A stretch of 64,000 nucleotides of DNA from Daphnia pulex. Lineage: Eukaryota > Arthropoda > Branchiopoda > Diplostraca > Daphniidae. The stretch spans positions 16,111,001 through 16,175,000 of the forward strand of contig NC_060026.1 in NCBI RefSeq assembly GCF_021134715.1. The letters are read 5' to 3'. Both the position numbers and the translations under genes were made by a program. Position 1 is the stretch's first letter. The number at the start of each line of letters is the position of its first letter. Positions 21,213-36,029 of this stretch are shown piece after piece. The notes under the pieces were generated by a model, which made no database searches, was not told the DNA's origin, and worked only from the letters and a program-made list of their open reading frames with translations.

Positions 21213-23618
21213 ATGATGTCGACCATCGACGAGACGGACGAGCCCTCACTGACATTCTCCGAATTAAATCAACAAGACGACGATAGTTTGTTTTACGAGT
21301 CGAGATTTCTAGAAGATTTCCAACCCGTTTCGTTACTCGGCCGGGGCGCTTTCGGCCGGGTCTTTGAGGCCCGTAAACTCATCGATCAGAAACACTACGC
21401 CGTCAAGCGGATCAAACTGCCTTCCAATAAGGAGGCCAGAGCCAAAGTCATGCGAGAAGTCACCGTAATATGATTCAACGTTTTAACAAAACAAGTTGAA
21501 CGAATTTACACTTTAATTATTTGTCAAATTAGGTTTTGGCGGAATTGAATCACCGCAACATTGTCCGTTACTTTCACGCCTGGCGGGAATTCCCTCCGTC
21601 CGGATGGCAGGAAGTGCAGGACGCCACTCAACTGGCCAAACTGTCGCCATCCCATCAGCAATCGAACGGCCATTACAGTGAAAGCGAATTCAGTCAGACG
21701 ACGATAACAACCACTAAAATGTCTAGCACACTGAAATCTCCGGCCCCTTCGTTCGCTTCCATCTTCGGCGACTTGAGACCGAACAGGAACAGCAGCAGCA
21801 ATTCCTCTTCGCTGGCCATCGAGCTGGCCACACCCAACAGCACACTGTCCAGGAACTACGACAAGTACCTGTACATCCAGATGGAACTGTGCCGCAAAGA
21901 AAGTCTGGCCCAGTGGCTGGAGACTCGACAACCCGCACAAGACATTGACCAAATGTACCGCCAAATTCTCCAGGCCGTCGCCCACCTCCACTTTAAAGTA
22001 TTCACAGCCTTTCATTTATAGTCTCATTAATTTGATTAGAGTATAAATTCGAGTTATTGTTGTGCAGGGATTGATCCACCGCGATCTGAAACCGTCAAAC
22101 ATTTTCTTTGCCATGGACGGGACCATCAAAGTCGGCGATTTGGGACTAGTCAAGGACATGGTGGCCGAAGGAAACGGCTGGAATAGCCAAGGATTGCAGT
22201 CGGTGAATTTGGTCCCAGCAGCACCTCAACAGCAGCAATCGCCTTGCAAAAACCACACGGATCAAATTGGCACTCGGCTCTACATGAGTCCCGAGCAAGT
22301 GGCGTCCAAGCCCTACAACCACAAGGTCGACGTGTACGCCCTGGCCGTCATCCTCTTTGAATTGCTCGTTAAATTTAACACGGGCAGCGAACGAGCTCAC
22401 GTCATCCCCGAATTGAAATTACTCCGCTTCCCGCCAACTTTCAAAAAAGACCACGGCGCCCCAGTGGTAATTCAATAACACTTTTTCTGCGTTCATAAAA
22501 TTTGGTAAAAATCGATTCAATACAGGAGCAATTGCTGACTGAAATGCTCGCAGTTAATCCAGACAGACGGCCGGAAGTCAAAGACATCCTCGAGCATTCC
22601 TGGATCAGCCCCAAGGCGGAGTCGACAATCGACAAGGATTCGACCAAAGCCAAAATCAAATCACCAAACAAAAAGGTTCAAAAAATGCCACAAAATTAAA
22701 TTTGATTTGAAGTGTTAAATGATCGATCCATCAGGAATCGTCCAGTAGTTCACTGGCAAAGAGAAAGTATTACAAATTGCTGGTGATTGGCGACCAGAAC
22801 ACGGGCAAAACGTCCATCATCCATCGCTACGTTCACGGAAGCTTCCGGGACAAGTACGAGGTGACAGTCGGTGCGGGAATCAATTTCAAGGAAATCGCCT
22901 GGAACAACACGGACCACCTGACATTAGAATTCTTCGATATCGGAGGTTATACAACGTGAACTCATATTAAATATCGGCTGTTTTAGTGATTCTACCCTAA
23001 TTGCTTGAACAGGAGAAGAGAGAAGCCGATTCATGACGAGCGCCTTTTACAGGAAGGCCGTCGGGGCTTTTGTCGTGACGGATGTGACTCAACCCAACGG
23101 ATTCCAGGCGGCCACATTGTGGAAGAAAGACCTGGACATGAAGCTGCGGATGCACGACGACACTCTCCTGCCCTGCGTCCTTTTAATCAACAAGGTATAC
23201 TATACTTTTATACATAATTGAATGATTGATTGGTTTAACCGCGATTGGTTTGTGTGTCAAGTGTGACGGAGCGACGGCAGATCAGAAACATTCCAGCAAC
23301 GAATTGGATCCAGCTCAAGTGGATCGATTCTGCCGCCACCAGAAATTCAGCGGCTGGTTCGACACTTCGGCCAAAAACGACATCAACATCGACGAGGCCG
23401 TTCAATTCCTCGTCGGCAAAGTAATACGGCGCAATCTTTAATTATATTCGCATCTAATTCCAATTTAATTTTATTGGGGGGATACATAGGTGCTGGCCGG
23501 AGAGACGAGCCAGGAAGAAGGAAAAGACGATCAAGATCCGCCCAAAAAGTTGTTGGACGACAACATTTCCCTGTCCAGCGAAAAGAATAACCACAAGAAA
23601 CAGAAAAGTTGGTGTTGA
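21213..23618 (+). CDS. eIF2-alpha-kinase-like domain fused to Rab32/38-like GTPase
   Basis: Eight exons: 21213-21464, 21533-21997, 22068-22466, 22526-22675, 22735-22945, 23013-23194, 23262-23420, 23490-23618; 648 residues. Kinase (about 33-405): LGRGAFGRV, Lys65 (YAVKRIK), REVTVLAELNHRNIVRYFHAW and IQMELCRKESLAQWLE as in PERK/HRI, HRDLKPSN at 243-250, DLG at 263-265 in place of DFG, GTRLYMSPEQ. A Ser/Thr-rich insert of about 95 residues lies between the lobes. No sensor domain precedes it. If the fourth intron (59 nt) is retained, the kinase ends at a TAA at 22697-22699. Spliced, phase 0 leads into a Rab (about 434-606): GDQNTGKT, DIGGEER, NKCD, TSAK, ending KSWC. The Rab exon has no in-frame ATG before its P-loop, which supports the fusion. 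The donor (AAG|GTTCAA) is weak. AATAAA is at 23706. Confidence 0.75.
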
Positions 23619-24269
23619 AATGTACTCAAATTGGTAGCGCTGCTGATGTATAGAATGTATTTTGTCAAGATAATAATTGGACGCGCCAATAACTCAATTT
23701 TTCGAAATAAAAAAGGAGAAACTGCAAACGCGTAATAAAACGACAACAATGAATATAGTGCGTGCTTGCGACATCGAGAATAATAGTTGATATAGAGCTG
23801 TAATAATAATAATAATATTCGTCGTATTACATCTACTACCCAAAAGCGACCAGTCGCCTTTTTTAAAAAGGGACGAGGTTGCTGTAAAGGTATGGTCCAA
23901 CGATTGATTAATATGATCAAAATATGTGTGTCATAATTATATTTTATGTGGGGTGGGAATAATATTTAAGTAAGCAAATATAGCCGTGGTCTCGCGCCAT
24001 CAATTTCCTGTAACGGAAAAATGGACGATCGCAAAATAATTTACACGAGAAAATCAGAAATTTTAAATTAACGGAACAGAGATAATAAGGTAATATAATA
24101 TAACGTATAACGTATATGTAATAGTTGTGGTAATGTTTTGACGACTGTTTTTCGCTGTGTACAGTCACAAAAAAAGAGAAAAAAGTTGCGGCTGGTAAAA
24201 AAAAAATGTTTGAACCTGCGGGCCCAATCATTTTTGTTTTGTGTTTCAAAAGATTTTGTTGTTGCTTTT

Positions 24270-24698
24270 TTAAACGCAGTGATATTTGACTTGCAAATAT
24301 TTGAGAACGCCCGGGCAGGTGTCGCCAAAGACTTCGTTGGAGGCGGGCAAAAGGCAGGTGGACTGGCCGTTGCAGAGCATGCCCACTAGGTCTGTGTGCG
24401 ATTCGTCGTAGCAATTGTTGACGCGATCGGCTCCCGACCGGTAGCCGCGGAAGCAAACGTTGTGGCCGATCCGACCGAAATTGGCGAATTTGATGTCCAG
24501 GCTCTTGCCGTGCGGGCAGGCCAGCGTCCTCGAACTGAACTCGCAAATGAATTCAGTTTCAGCGTCTACGCACACATAGAAATTCACGACAATTTTAAAT
24601 TTGGGGCCGCAATAGAAAAAGGGCGGAAAAATTAATAATTTACCGGCGCCGATGGCCACTAGAACAACGAGACAGCAGACGAAGCTCAAAAATTTCAT
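24270..24698 (-). CDS. Secreted SUEL-type (rhamnose/galactose-binding) lectin
   Basis: Coding exons are 24698-24644 and 24565-24270 (intron 24643-24566, gtaaat...gcgtag), 116 residues. A 5' untranslated intron is likely at 24807-24721. Signal peptide: MKFLSFVCCLVVLVAIGA. The rest is one SUEL-lectin domain: ICEFSSRTLACPHGKSLDI, NFGR where many members have YGR, then CYDESHTDLVGMLCNGQSTC and CPGVLKYLQVKYHC, with eight Cys for four disulfides. Family members bind L-rhamnose or D-galactose and serve in egg coats, immunity or as adhesion-receptor ectodomains. This is a minimal single-domain form, presumably secreted. It is convergent with the kinase-Rab gene, the stops being about 650 bases apart. 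Confidence 0.88.
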   Translation of the reverse strand: MKFLSFVCCLVVLVAIGAGKLLIFPPFFYCGPKFKIVVNFYVCVDAETEFICEFSSRTLACPHGKSLDIKFANFGRIGHNVCFRGYRSGADRVNNCYDESHTDLVGMLCNGQSTCLLPASNEVFGDTCPGVLKYLQVKYHCV

Positions 24699-24809
24699 GG
24701 CGAAAGGTGAAAAAGAAAATCTAAACGAGAAAATTAACAAAATTGATGTCGTCATCGTCCGAAATAAAAGAAATCAAAGAGAAAAGAATCGTTAAATGTT
24801 AACTTACTG

Positions 24810-27600
24810 ATTGGAGAAAGGACGTGAACTGATTGAGAAGGACCCCTTTTCTGATTGGAATAAATTTCCGGTCGGATAACAAGAATCACGAACGAAACGG
24901 AGAGAGAACAGCGATCGTGACAAAAGGGCCGGCGGACAGACTTTTGACTTGTCAAGTTGAGGGAGTGGTGAACGAACCGATGCGACTCGCGGCTTGAGCG
25001 ACAATAAGCAAAGGGACGGAGGCGATGGGCGCTGATGTGGGACTTCGTTAAACGCGGGCGAACCCGGACGAGACCGTCGTTCGTTCGGGGCTGGGCTCAA
25101 CGACAAGAGGAAATGAAACGCGCATCGTGCGCAGTACCGTCAGTCTTATTCTCTATTTTTTAGATGTATTGCGCTCTTCTCATGGGAGGGTGGAAAAACA
25201 CACAAACGTTTTCAAATTGTCCCGCTATCATTTGCGTCATCCCCCCCCCTTTAGAAAAAACCACAACAAATCAAGGAGAGAGAAAAGGAGGACAGATTGC
25301 TTGCATTTGGGCAGCAGTGGTATTATTACATTGTGTCGTTGTCAATGCGTGGGAGAGACGGGCGACGAGAGTCTGTTTGTTGCACGATTCGATTGCGATT
25401 CACGAGCGCGGCCCACAGAGTCGGTCGGCGGATGACGTCAAAGTCGAGTGGGCCGCCACCACCGCAAACACTTTTTCCGGTATTAACCAAATAAATTGCA
25501 TTAAAAAAAAATAAAAGGGTTTTTGATTCTATGGGTCTCGGCGGCGGCGATGTGATGCGGGTTGATTTACACAGCACAAACAGACAATTTCGTTTTTATA
25601 GTTGGCGCCGAATTATTGCATTGGCGCTTATAAAGAATAGCCAAATAAGGGTACACACTGTAGACACACTCATCTTGCGCGGGCTGCTGTTATCCAATCT
25701 CACTTGTACAGGTTCTAGTACACACGGCTGCGCTGCGCCACACGGCGGATGAGATGACGCGCGGACGTGACGCTGAAAGGAGCCAGCCTTATCAACCGGA
25801 AAATCTATTGACAGTCTCAATCTCATCAACATGCTATACTCGCTCGGGGGGCTTCTCAATATAAACAACTCGCATTTTATTCCCCGCCAGCGCTTTAGAA
25901 ATTTTCACCCGAATGAAAAAAGAAAAACAAAAAAAATTCGTTCAGAGGCAGCCGCTCACGTGATGCCACCTCTGATTCATTCACTTCAATTTTCTGAAGA
26001 AAGGAATTTCTTTTTCCTCTATCGCTCTCAATTGCGTGGGACAGTGTGGGCCGTGTGTGCAGGTGTTGCACCACGACAGGAGATTGTGACTATGCCAAGT
26101 CATTCAGATGGCAATATTGACAGGAGGGAACGACAGCATGCGGGAGCAAACGATATAGAAACGACTGGAAAAAACTTGGATCGCCATGGGTGACGCGGCC
26201 GTGAATCGGAAAGGAGCACGTGAGGTACACCGACGAGCTTCGCCTCATCAAATCGATGAATTATCAAGACGCTTCAACCATGAAAGTTATACGATAGCTG
26301 ATATATACTATCCCGCAACAGTTGACGATTATCAAGAGCCTCCGGGTTTGTGTACCAGGAATTTGTTTTACTATACGGTCATCAGTTGAAAGGGCAACGT
26401 AAAGGAATGGACCCAGTTGACATTGGACCCGTTTTATTGGCAATTCCGGTGTGTTCAAGTGAGACAACAGGATATCAACGGCCATTACAGACAATTGCAG
26501 CAGCAGCCAATACGACAGACCAGTCAAGGGCATGTGTGTGTGCTGGTCGTCGGCAATCGATTGGCTGCGACAAGCGACACTTGGCGGGAATTGCCCGCGT
26601 GTGACGTGAGAATTGGAAACGAGAGCGCCGGTGGTGTCGCGTTCGATTAGCCGTAAAATGACAGCAGACAGCAATAGAAGAAATAAAAGGCGCTTCGATC
26701 GACTACGGTAATTGTTACGGACAAAGTGACAGCACTGACATTGGTGCAACTGACCAATCAGCGGCTCAAGTGGACCCCCTTGTTAACTCATCGATTCCGC
26801 ACGTCCGCGACGGCCATTACGTCACTCCCACCCAAAAGACGAACGAAATTAAACGCATTTGTGTCTATAACCTGGAAATTTGAAAAATAAAAAAGAATTT
26901 TGCCGACTACCACCAGCCGATTGCGTCTAGACATATTCTCGACAATTGCATAGATAAATATCAATTGCACCCAAAATAGATGCGGGCGATGGATGTTATT
27001 GCATTAACGGTTCCCATTTCATTGCCCCGGATGTTGTTTGGCCTGGCGATATGGTTAAGGTATTAAACAATTTGTAGGGATTCGTTTTCGTCAAGAAATT
27101 TCACGGGAAAATCGAATGTATATAACCTCGTTTAGTGATACGGCACAGCGGTACCGATGGGAAGCCAGGAAATGGACGTCACTAAAGTAGATTCCGTGCG
27201 TTGGAGTTATTGCGTTAGCCACGCGCCAATAAATCCAAAACATGCGGCGCAAATCTATAAGTGAGTGGCCAACGTGGCCCAGCTGGTCGACGGAATTTCC
27301 GCGGAAGTGGAATCCATCTGCAGAAACCTTATTATATAGGACCACTGTACTGGTATTGTTGTTGTCATTAGTATTTTTTCGTTTCTGCAATAGCTCCCAA
27401 AAAAGGTGGGCGATACATTGAGAAATAAAAGGGGCCGACGGACAAGTGAATTTGCGCACATCATCGATTAGTGGAGAATGATATAACAAATTGAGTTGTC
27501 CGTACATCTCCCCAAAATAAAGTGGTAGCACTTGTGAAAATTAAGTCGATTAAGCCTCATATCCTGTGCGTGTGAATATCCCAACAGCATTTTTAAATCA
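24810..27600. other. Intergenic between lectin and receptor block
   Basis: The first bases are the likely 5' leader and promoter of the lectin gene (minus strand). Several overlapping open frames on both strands (for example 26264-26749 minus, 25831-26193 plus) have no recognisable motif, signal peptide or splice support. The base composition is richer in G+C than other gaps in this window, so a missed non-coding or regulatory feature is possible. Confidence 0.4.
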
Positions 27601-28590
27601 TTAATTATTCCGATGAATAAATATGGTGCATTCTACTGGGATAAACGGAGCAAAGAACCCACATAGAAATGCTAGTTCGCCAATGTCGCTAAATAAATGA
27701 TTGAAATTTACATAATCTTGAGCAGCACCAGCCAAGTAACAAGTTCTTCTCGTCAGTATGGCAATAAGAGAACGAGTCTGAAATGCAAATGATTCAAAGT
27801 CAACAAGCCTGAATTCGACACGCGATGGCCAATAAAATAAAACACCAAAGAAAAAACAAGAACGCTGCATCAGCTGGGCTTCAGTCGTCGATCAATTCGA
27901 CCCTCGCCAAAGAATTGAAAACTAGGCTGCGCAATATTCTCTAATGACTAATTAATCAAAGATATTTCCTACCTTGATGTTGGAGATGTCGTCATAGAAA
28001 CAGCCGGACGTTGGATTAGGCGCAGATCCAACTCGCCAGTTCCAGTTGCGTCCATGCCATTCTTCGGGCTGACCTTGGATTTTCCCGCATTCCATTCGGA
28101 TGTCGTTGGAGGTGATGAAACGGCCGTTCATTTCCGTGACGCAGTTCGTCCTCAATCGACGTCACGATGTCGGATCCAACTAGATAAAAAATCAGTTTCA
28201 CTTGATCACATTGATTGGGATTCATTCAATTCACTTCACCAACTACTGCACTATACCCTCTACGCTTCACACTGTTGAGAAACTGACAAGGTAAAAGCGG
28301 CAACGCCCAACAGAAGAAAAGATCCGCTTTTGTCTAAAACTGCTGTTGGAAAAAGGAGGATAGGCTTGATGGTTTCATTTTCTAACCCTTACCTCTATAT
28401 TAGAGACAATGATGCCGTAATGGCCGCTTCCTATTAAGCCAACCTATCCTCCTTTTTTTCACAGGTCAATCGTCTTCTATTAGGGCGTTGTCACTGGCCT
28501 CGGAGATTGGTGCAAGTCGATAGAAACCCCTAGCTGCCTAGCTGGTGCTATTTTAGAAGTTAAGACAACAAATGCGACCTTCAATTTAAC
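27601..28590. repeat. Receptor-region block, copy B, with minus-strand exon-like segments
   Basis: This copy has the best-preserved minus-strand frame: about 28140-27978 encodes NGRFITSNDIRMECGKIQ, then NWRVGSAPNPTSGCFYDD, ending at a donor-like AAG|GTAGGAAAT. About 130 nt on (minus strand) a good acceptor (catttgcatttcag, about 27784) opens a segment in matching phase (TRSLIAILTRRTCYLAGAAQ...) that stops at 27601. Together they could be the last two exons of a small gene, or its remains. The other copies are more damaged. The family is unknown to me. Confidence 0.45.
28350..28457. mobile_element. Short inverted-repeat element (MITE-like), second copy
   Basis: Perfect 15-nt inverted ends (AAAAAGGAGGATAGG at 28350-28364, complement at 28443-28457), interior nearly identical to 4339-4445. 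Confidence 0.45.
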
Positions 28591-29279
28591 AAAATTTTCA
28601 AACAGCTCAATGATACCTATGGGTACCTTACTCCCGCATGCACTGCAAATGTCGCAATGTTTTCCTTAAAACAATGTACAGCCGTCGCAATTGTCGTGTA
28701 TGGGAGATTATATTCCATTCTGCAGTGTTATCACTTATCGTTCAATTTTGGCCACAAAAATTTTATGGTTTTGAGCTGGGTGGGTTTTAATTGAGTCGCC
28801 CTTGATTTTCTTGTTTCGTCTGGTGTTGGGGGGGAAAAAAGAGTCTCCAATTGTGGAAGGGAACGTGTTTTAGACGGGAGCTCTCCACCCAACAATATTA
28901 CACCGAATTAAATGTATGAGGCCATCGTCTGCACGACCTTCGTCGACCTACAGGAAGAAATGGAAAACAATAAGACGACGATAACAAGGACGAGCTTTTT
29001 CAAACCAGGAAATATGAAACAACTTCCATTTCCTTGTCCAAATCGTCTGGCGCGTATCTGTCACATTTCTAATAATTCTACCGCTGAAATATGTAACCGC
29101 GAATTTCAAAGCTGCCCTCAATTAACTCAAATGAAAGTTGATTTTTTAAATGGAACGGAATGCGCATTCAGACTTTTACATGTTGACATTTAAATCACGA
29201 AATGTTTTTATCGTCTTTGGCTGGCAAAAAAGCACAGTAACATTCAATTAGCCAAAATAAAACAGTTACCCAAACCAGT
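28591..29279. other. Gap before receptor copy 1
   Basis: A 93-codon frame at 28912-29193 starts with ATG and has five Cys and two NxT/S sequons, but no signal peptide, no domain and no counterpart upstream of the other receptors. I do not call it a gene. Confidence 0.3.
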
Positions 29280-29515
29280 TTTATTTTTTGGCCTTTGGGC
29301 TTTGGCTCTCGCCCATCCCTCACGCCAGTTATCCTCGAGCTAAAAAAACCCGACATGCAAAAATTGAAGTGAAAACTAGTTGCGCTGCAATGCTTGTTGC
29401 CATCCCCATTCTCTTTGGTTGGGGCGGGGGTTTTCCAAATTTGTGTCGTCGCAGATTCAAGCAAGATTTACAGCAGCAACAGCTGTGAACTGGATGTGGG
29501 GCGCTAGCCTTGACG
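29280..29515 (+). promoter_or_regulatory. Conserved upstream region of receptor copy 1
   Basis: The stretch 'ctctcgcccatccctcacg...tcctcgagctaaaaaaaccc...acatgcaaaa' recurs before receptor copy 2 (about 41475-41545), copy 3 (about 51185-51250, with a true TATAAAAG) and the relic (4610-4690). In copies 1 and 2 the TATA position reads CTAAAAAAA and CTACAAAAA, so the box has drifted. Its conservation supports a core promoter about 240-300 bases before each ATG. Confidence 0.55.
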
Positions 29516-29559
29516 TTATTGTACATTCGGCCAACGTGTTATTTCGTATTCAGTCGAAG

Positions 29560-33556
<3,997 letters not shown>

Positions 33557-35030
33557 ATCGGGGGCCTTGTCGATATCGGGTTAACCATCAGCTTTATCGG
33601 TGAAGAGGTTAAATCAAATTCGTTGTCATCAAAATCACCAATTAATAACAAGTTTTGCCATTTCATCGCTGTGCCATGAATCGGATGTGTAAAGTTAAAC
33701 AATGAAGCAATATAATTATAAGGTATTTTGGTTGATGAGCGTTATTACCAACCTTTTTTTGAGCACGAAAAAAAGTGCGATCAATCCAGCTTTTTGTTTC
33801 TTATTTAATGTCTACCATTGCAATTCTTAACTCGGATAAAATCTCTTTTTAAAAATACCCTGTCGTTTTTTGTTTTGTTTTTACTTTTGCATTTCCTCTT
33901 TGAACCTCAAGTCTGGTACACATTTTCCTAAAAGGAATAACGATGCGTAAAAAAACCCTTTTAGTTCAATCGTTCACAGTCGTACACAGTTTGGTGAAAG
34001 GGAAAATTTTAAAAACTCGTCCCCGGGGAAGGTGAGATCTCAAGATGTTTTTTGGCCATCACGATAGCTAACTCTGTCCGAATACAAAGAATTGCATTGT
34101 TTTTCAAAAGTGGCGCTAAATAAACGATTGAAATTTTTCTAGAATCCTAGCCAAGTAAAAGAAATAGGCATTCGGCAGTGTTGCAACACCGCAACAGTCT
34201 ATAATTCAAATGCGGACGATTCAAAGTCAATAAGAAAAATCGCAATAGGACCCGAAAAGAAAAAAGAACCAACAGCCCATCGATCGAGAGTCGACCTTTG
34301 CTCAACGAATCTAAAAGTGGGTAGCGCATTCATCTCTCAACGGCGAATTAATCAAAATGATTTCCTACCTTGACATCCGCCATCGTCGTCGCAACAGTTG
34401 GATTGGCGGAGCTCCAACACGCTATAGTTCCAGTGTCGTGTTTCCTGTCTTCGGGCTGGCCTTGTCATCCTCTGCGTGCGATTGGGATGATGCGGGAGGT
34501 GACTGATTTCATTCCTTTGCTTCACTGCTGTTGGACGACCGATGATTCAACACGTTCGACTTCAGACGGCGTCACGATGGCGATCCTCGGCTAACTAAAG
34601 AACAAAATTGAGAAAAATCAATTTCACTTGATCACACTGATTAGGAAAAACGTCGCGGACTACACTCTAAACTCCTTTCTATCTGTGAAAAAAAACTGAC
34701 CAACGCCCAACAGAAGATAAAATTTAGTAGAGTCAAGACTGATGTCGAAATAAGAGGGTAGACTTTCAGAAACAGCAAGCGCGGCCATTATTGGTCTAAA
34801 AACGTTAATTCTTTATAATTTAATTTCGCTATTGCGATTTGTGAGAGAAGCTCTTCTTCTTGTTGTGTCTCGTTCGCTTCCGCGTGGTGAAACGAAATCT
34901 CGTCTCAAGGACGTGGAACGGGATGGAACTAGCCTAGAAACGTTTACGGAATTATGGCGTCGGCAAAAAGGAATAATAATCTGCGCATGATAAAGGATGA
35001 GATGTAATCTGACATGTAGAGCTCGTTCAG
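33557..35030. other. 3' flank of receptor copy 1 and block copy C
   Basis: Starts with the 3' UTR. About 34080-34780 is a diverged copy of the receptor-region block (minus-strand donor-like CAAGGTAGGAAAT at about 34360-34372, cgcccaacagaaga near 34705), with its exon-like frame destroyed. No gene is supported. Confidence 0.5.
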
Positions 35031-35039
35031 TATAGCCTT

Positions 35040-35420
35040 CGTAACCTTGCCTAGCGCCTCTGGTATGTCGTTTTTATCTGGTTGCTGCACCTATACATTT
35101 CCTCCTAGATTATAATCTATGCAATTGCCTTAAAGGGTGGAACATTGCACAGAGCATGTTGCCTTTGATCTCTCAAAGTGGTTATGTGTGAAAGAGAAAA
35201 CAAATATTTATCCTCTGCGAAGGTGAAATCATAGTGGTTTCGGGCATCCCGACAATGTTAGGAAGGGAGGAGTCTGGCAGTACCAAGCACTGTAGCCAGA
35301 CTCATTTATATGGTTCATTGTCTTTTGAAAACTCGAGTTCAATATGAAACCGGTTCCAGCATCACAGTCCACTTCTAGGAAAGGAACCGTCAAAATGGAT
35401 AAAGCAGTAAGACAGTGTTA
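35040..35420. repeat. Upstream receptor flank, similar to 40780-41140
   Basis: Shared pieces in order: acatttcctcct, tatgcaatt, then aaggtgaa, then aaaccggttccagca and ctaggaaagga. The second copy lies just before receptor copy 2, and part is seen near 50830-50890 before copy 3. This implies a lost or moved receptor start region here. No coding sequence is evident. Confidence 0.45.
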
Positions 35421-35593
35421 AAAAACAACACAATTGTTGAAAGAAGGTCTAACTTGAACACCTGAACTGAGTTGCCAGCCTCAAAGTCTGTGGCCTAACT
35501 AACGCGCCGAACTTATATGGCGATTGCCATTTGTTTTGCAGACAAACTTTCGTGAGAAGAAATAAATTTACGATGTGGTAAACAGTAACCTAA

Positions 35594-36016
35594 TTTGTCC
35601 AGTTTGTTGCGTCATTATTACCTGGTGAGGGTGACGACCGGTGTCGGAATATTTTTCAATACAACATTAGCGTAAAACAAAGAAATGGCAGTCAACTCTT
35701 CAACACCAAAGAAGGGATAGGCAACACGGAAGTTGGTGACTGGTTGCTGGACCCTATCGAACGAAGAGTGAATATCGAACGGAAAAGAATTGAGTCGGTT
35801 CATCTGCGTTTTAAGTCGAGTTATTTCGCATTGCACGATCACCAAACCCAAACCTTATTGAACTTGATCAGGAAGAAAATGGACAATTTTCAGGTGATTC
35901 ATGATCATCATCAGTTGTCAAAGGTTGGCTTAGAAGATATAAAACACATTCGGTCGTATTTGAATGAATTAAATTCTAGTACACGCAGATATTCAAACTC
36001 GACTGTTTGCCTTTAA
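35594..36016 (+). CDS. Possible terminal exon of an unknown gene
   Basis: An open stretch of about 140 codons ends at the stop 36014-36016. It has protein-like composition (NISVKQRNGSQLFNTKEG, then a Lys/Arg/Leu-rich helical half, NSTVCL at the end) but no ATG before residue-rich sequence begins. It would need an upstream exon; a weak acceptor (acctggtgag, about 35629) exists. It lies between the receptor flank and the block copied from 10860-11760. I do not recognise it; it may be a gene fragment or chance. Confidence 0.25.
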   Translation, partial: FVQFVASLLPGEGDDRCRNIFQYNISVKQRNGSQLFNTKEGIGNTEVGDWLLDPIERRVNIERKRIESVHLRFKSSYFALHDHQTQTLLNLIRKKMDNFQVIHDHHQLSKVGLEDIKHIRSYLNELNSSTRRYSNSTVCL

Positions 36017-36029
36017 AAAATGAGCGCAT

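Noticed and set aside
26264..26749. 161-codon minus-strand frame with a hydrophobic start
   Set aside because: Overlapped by equally long plus-strand frames; no motif, no splice support, no homology within the window.
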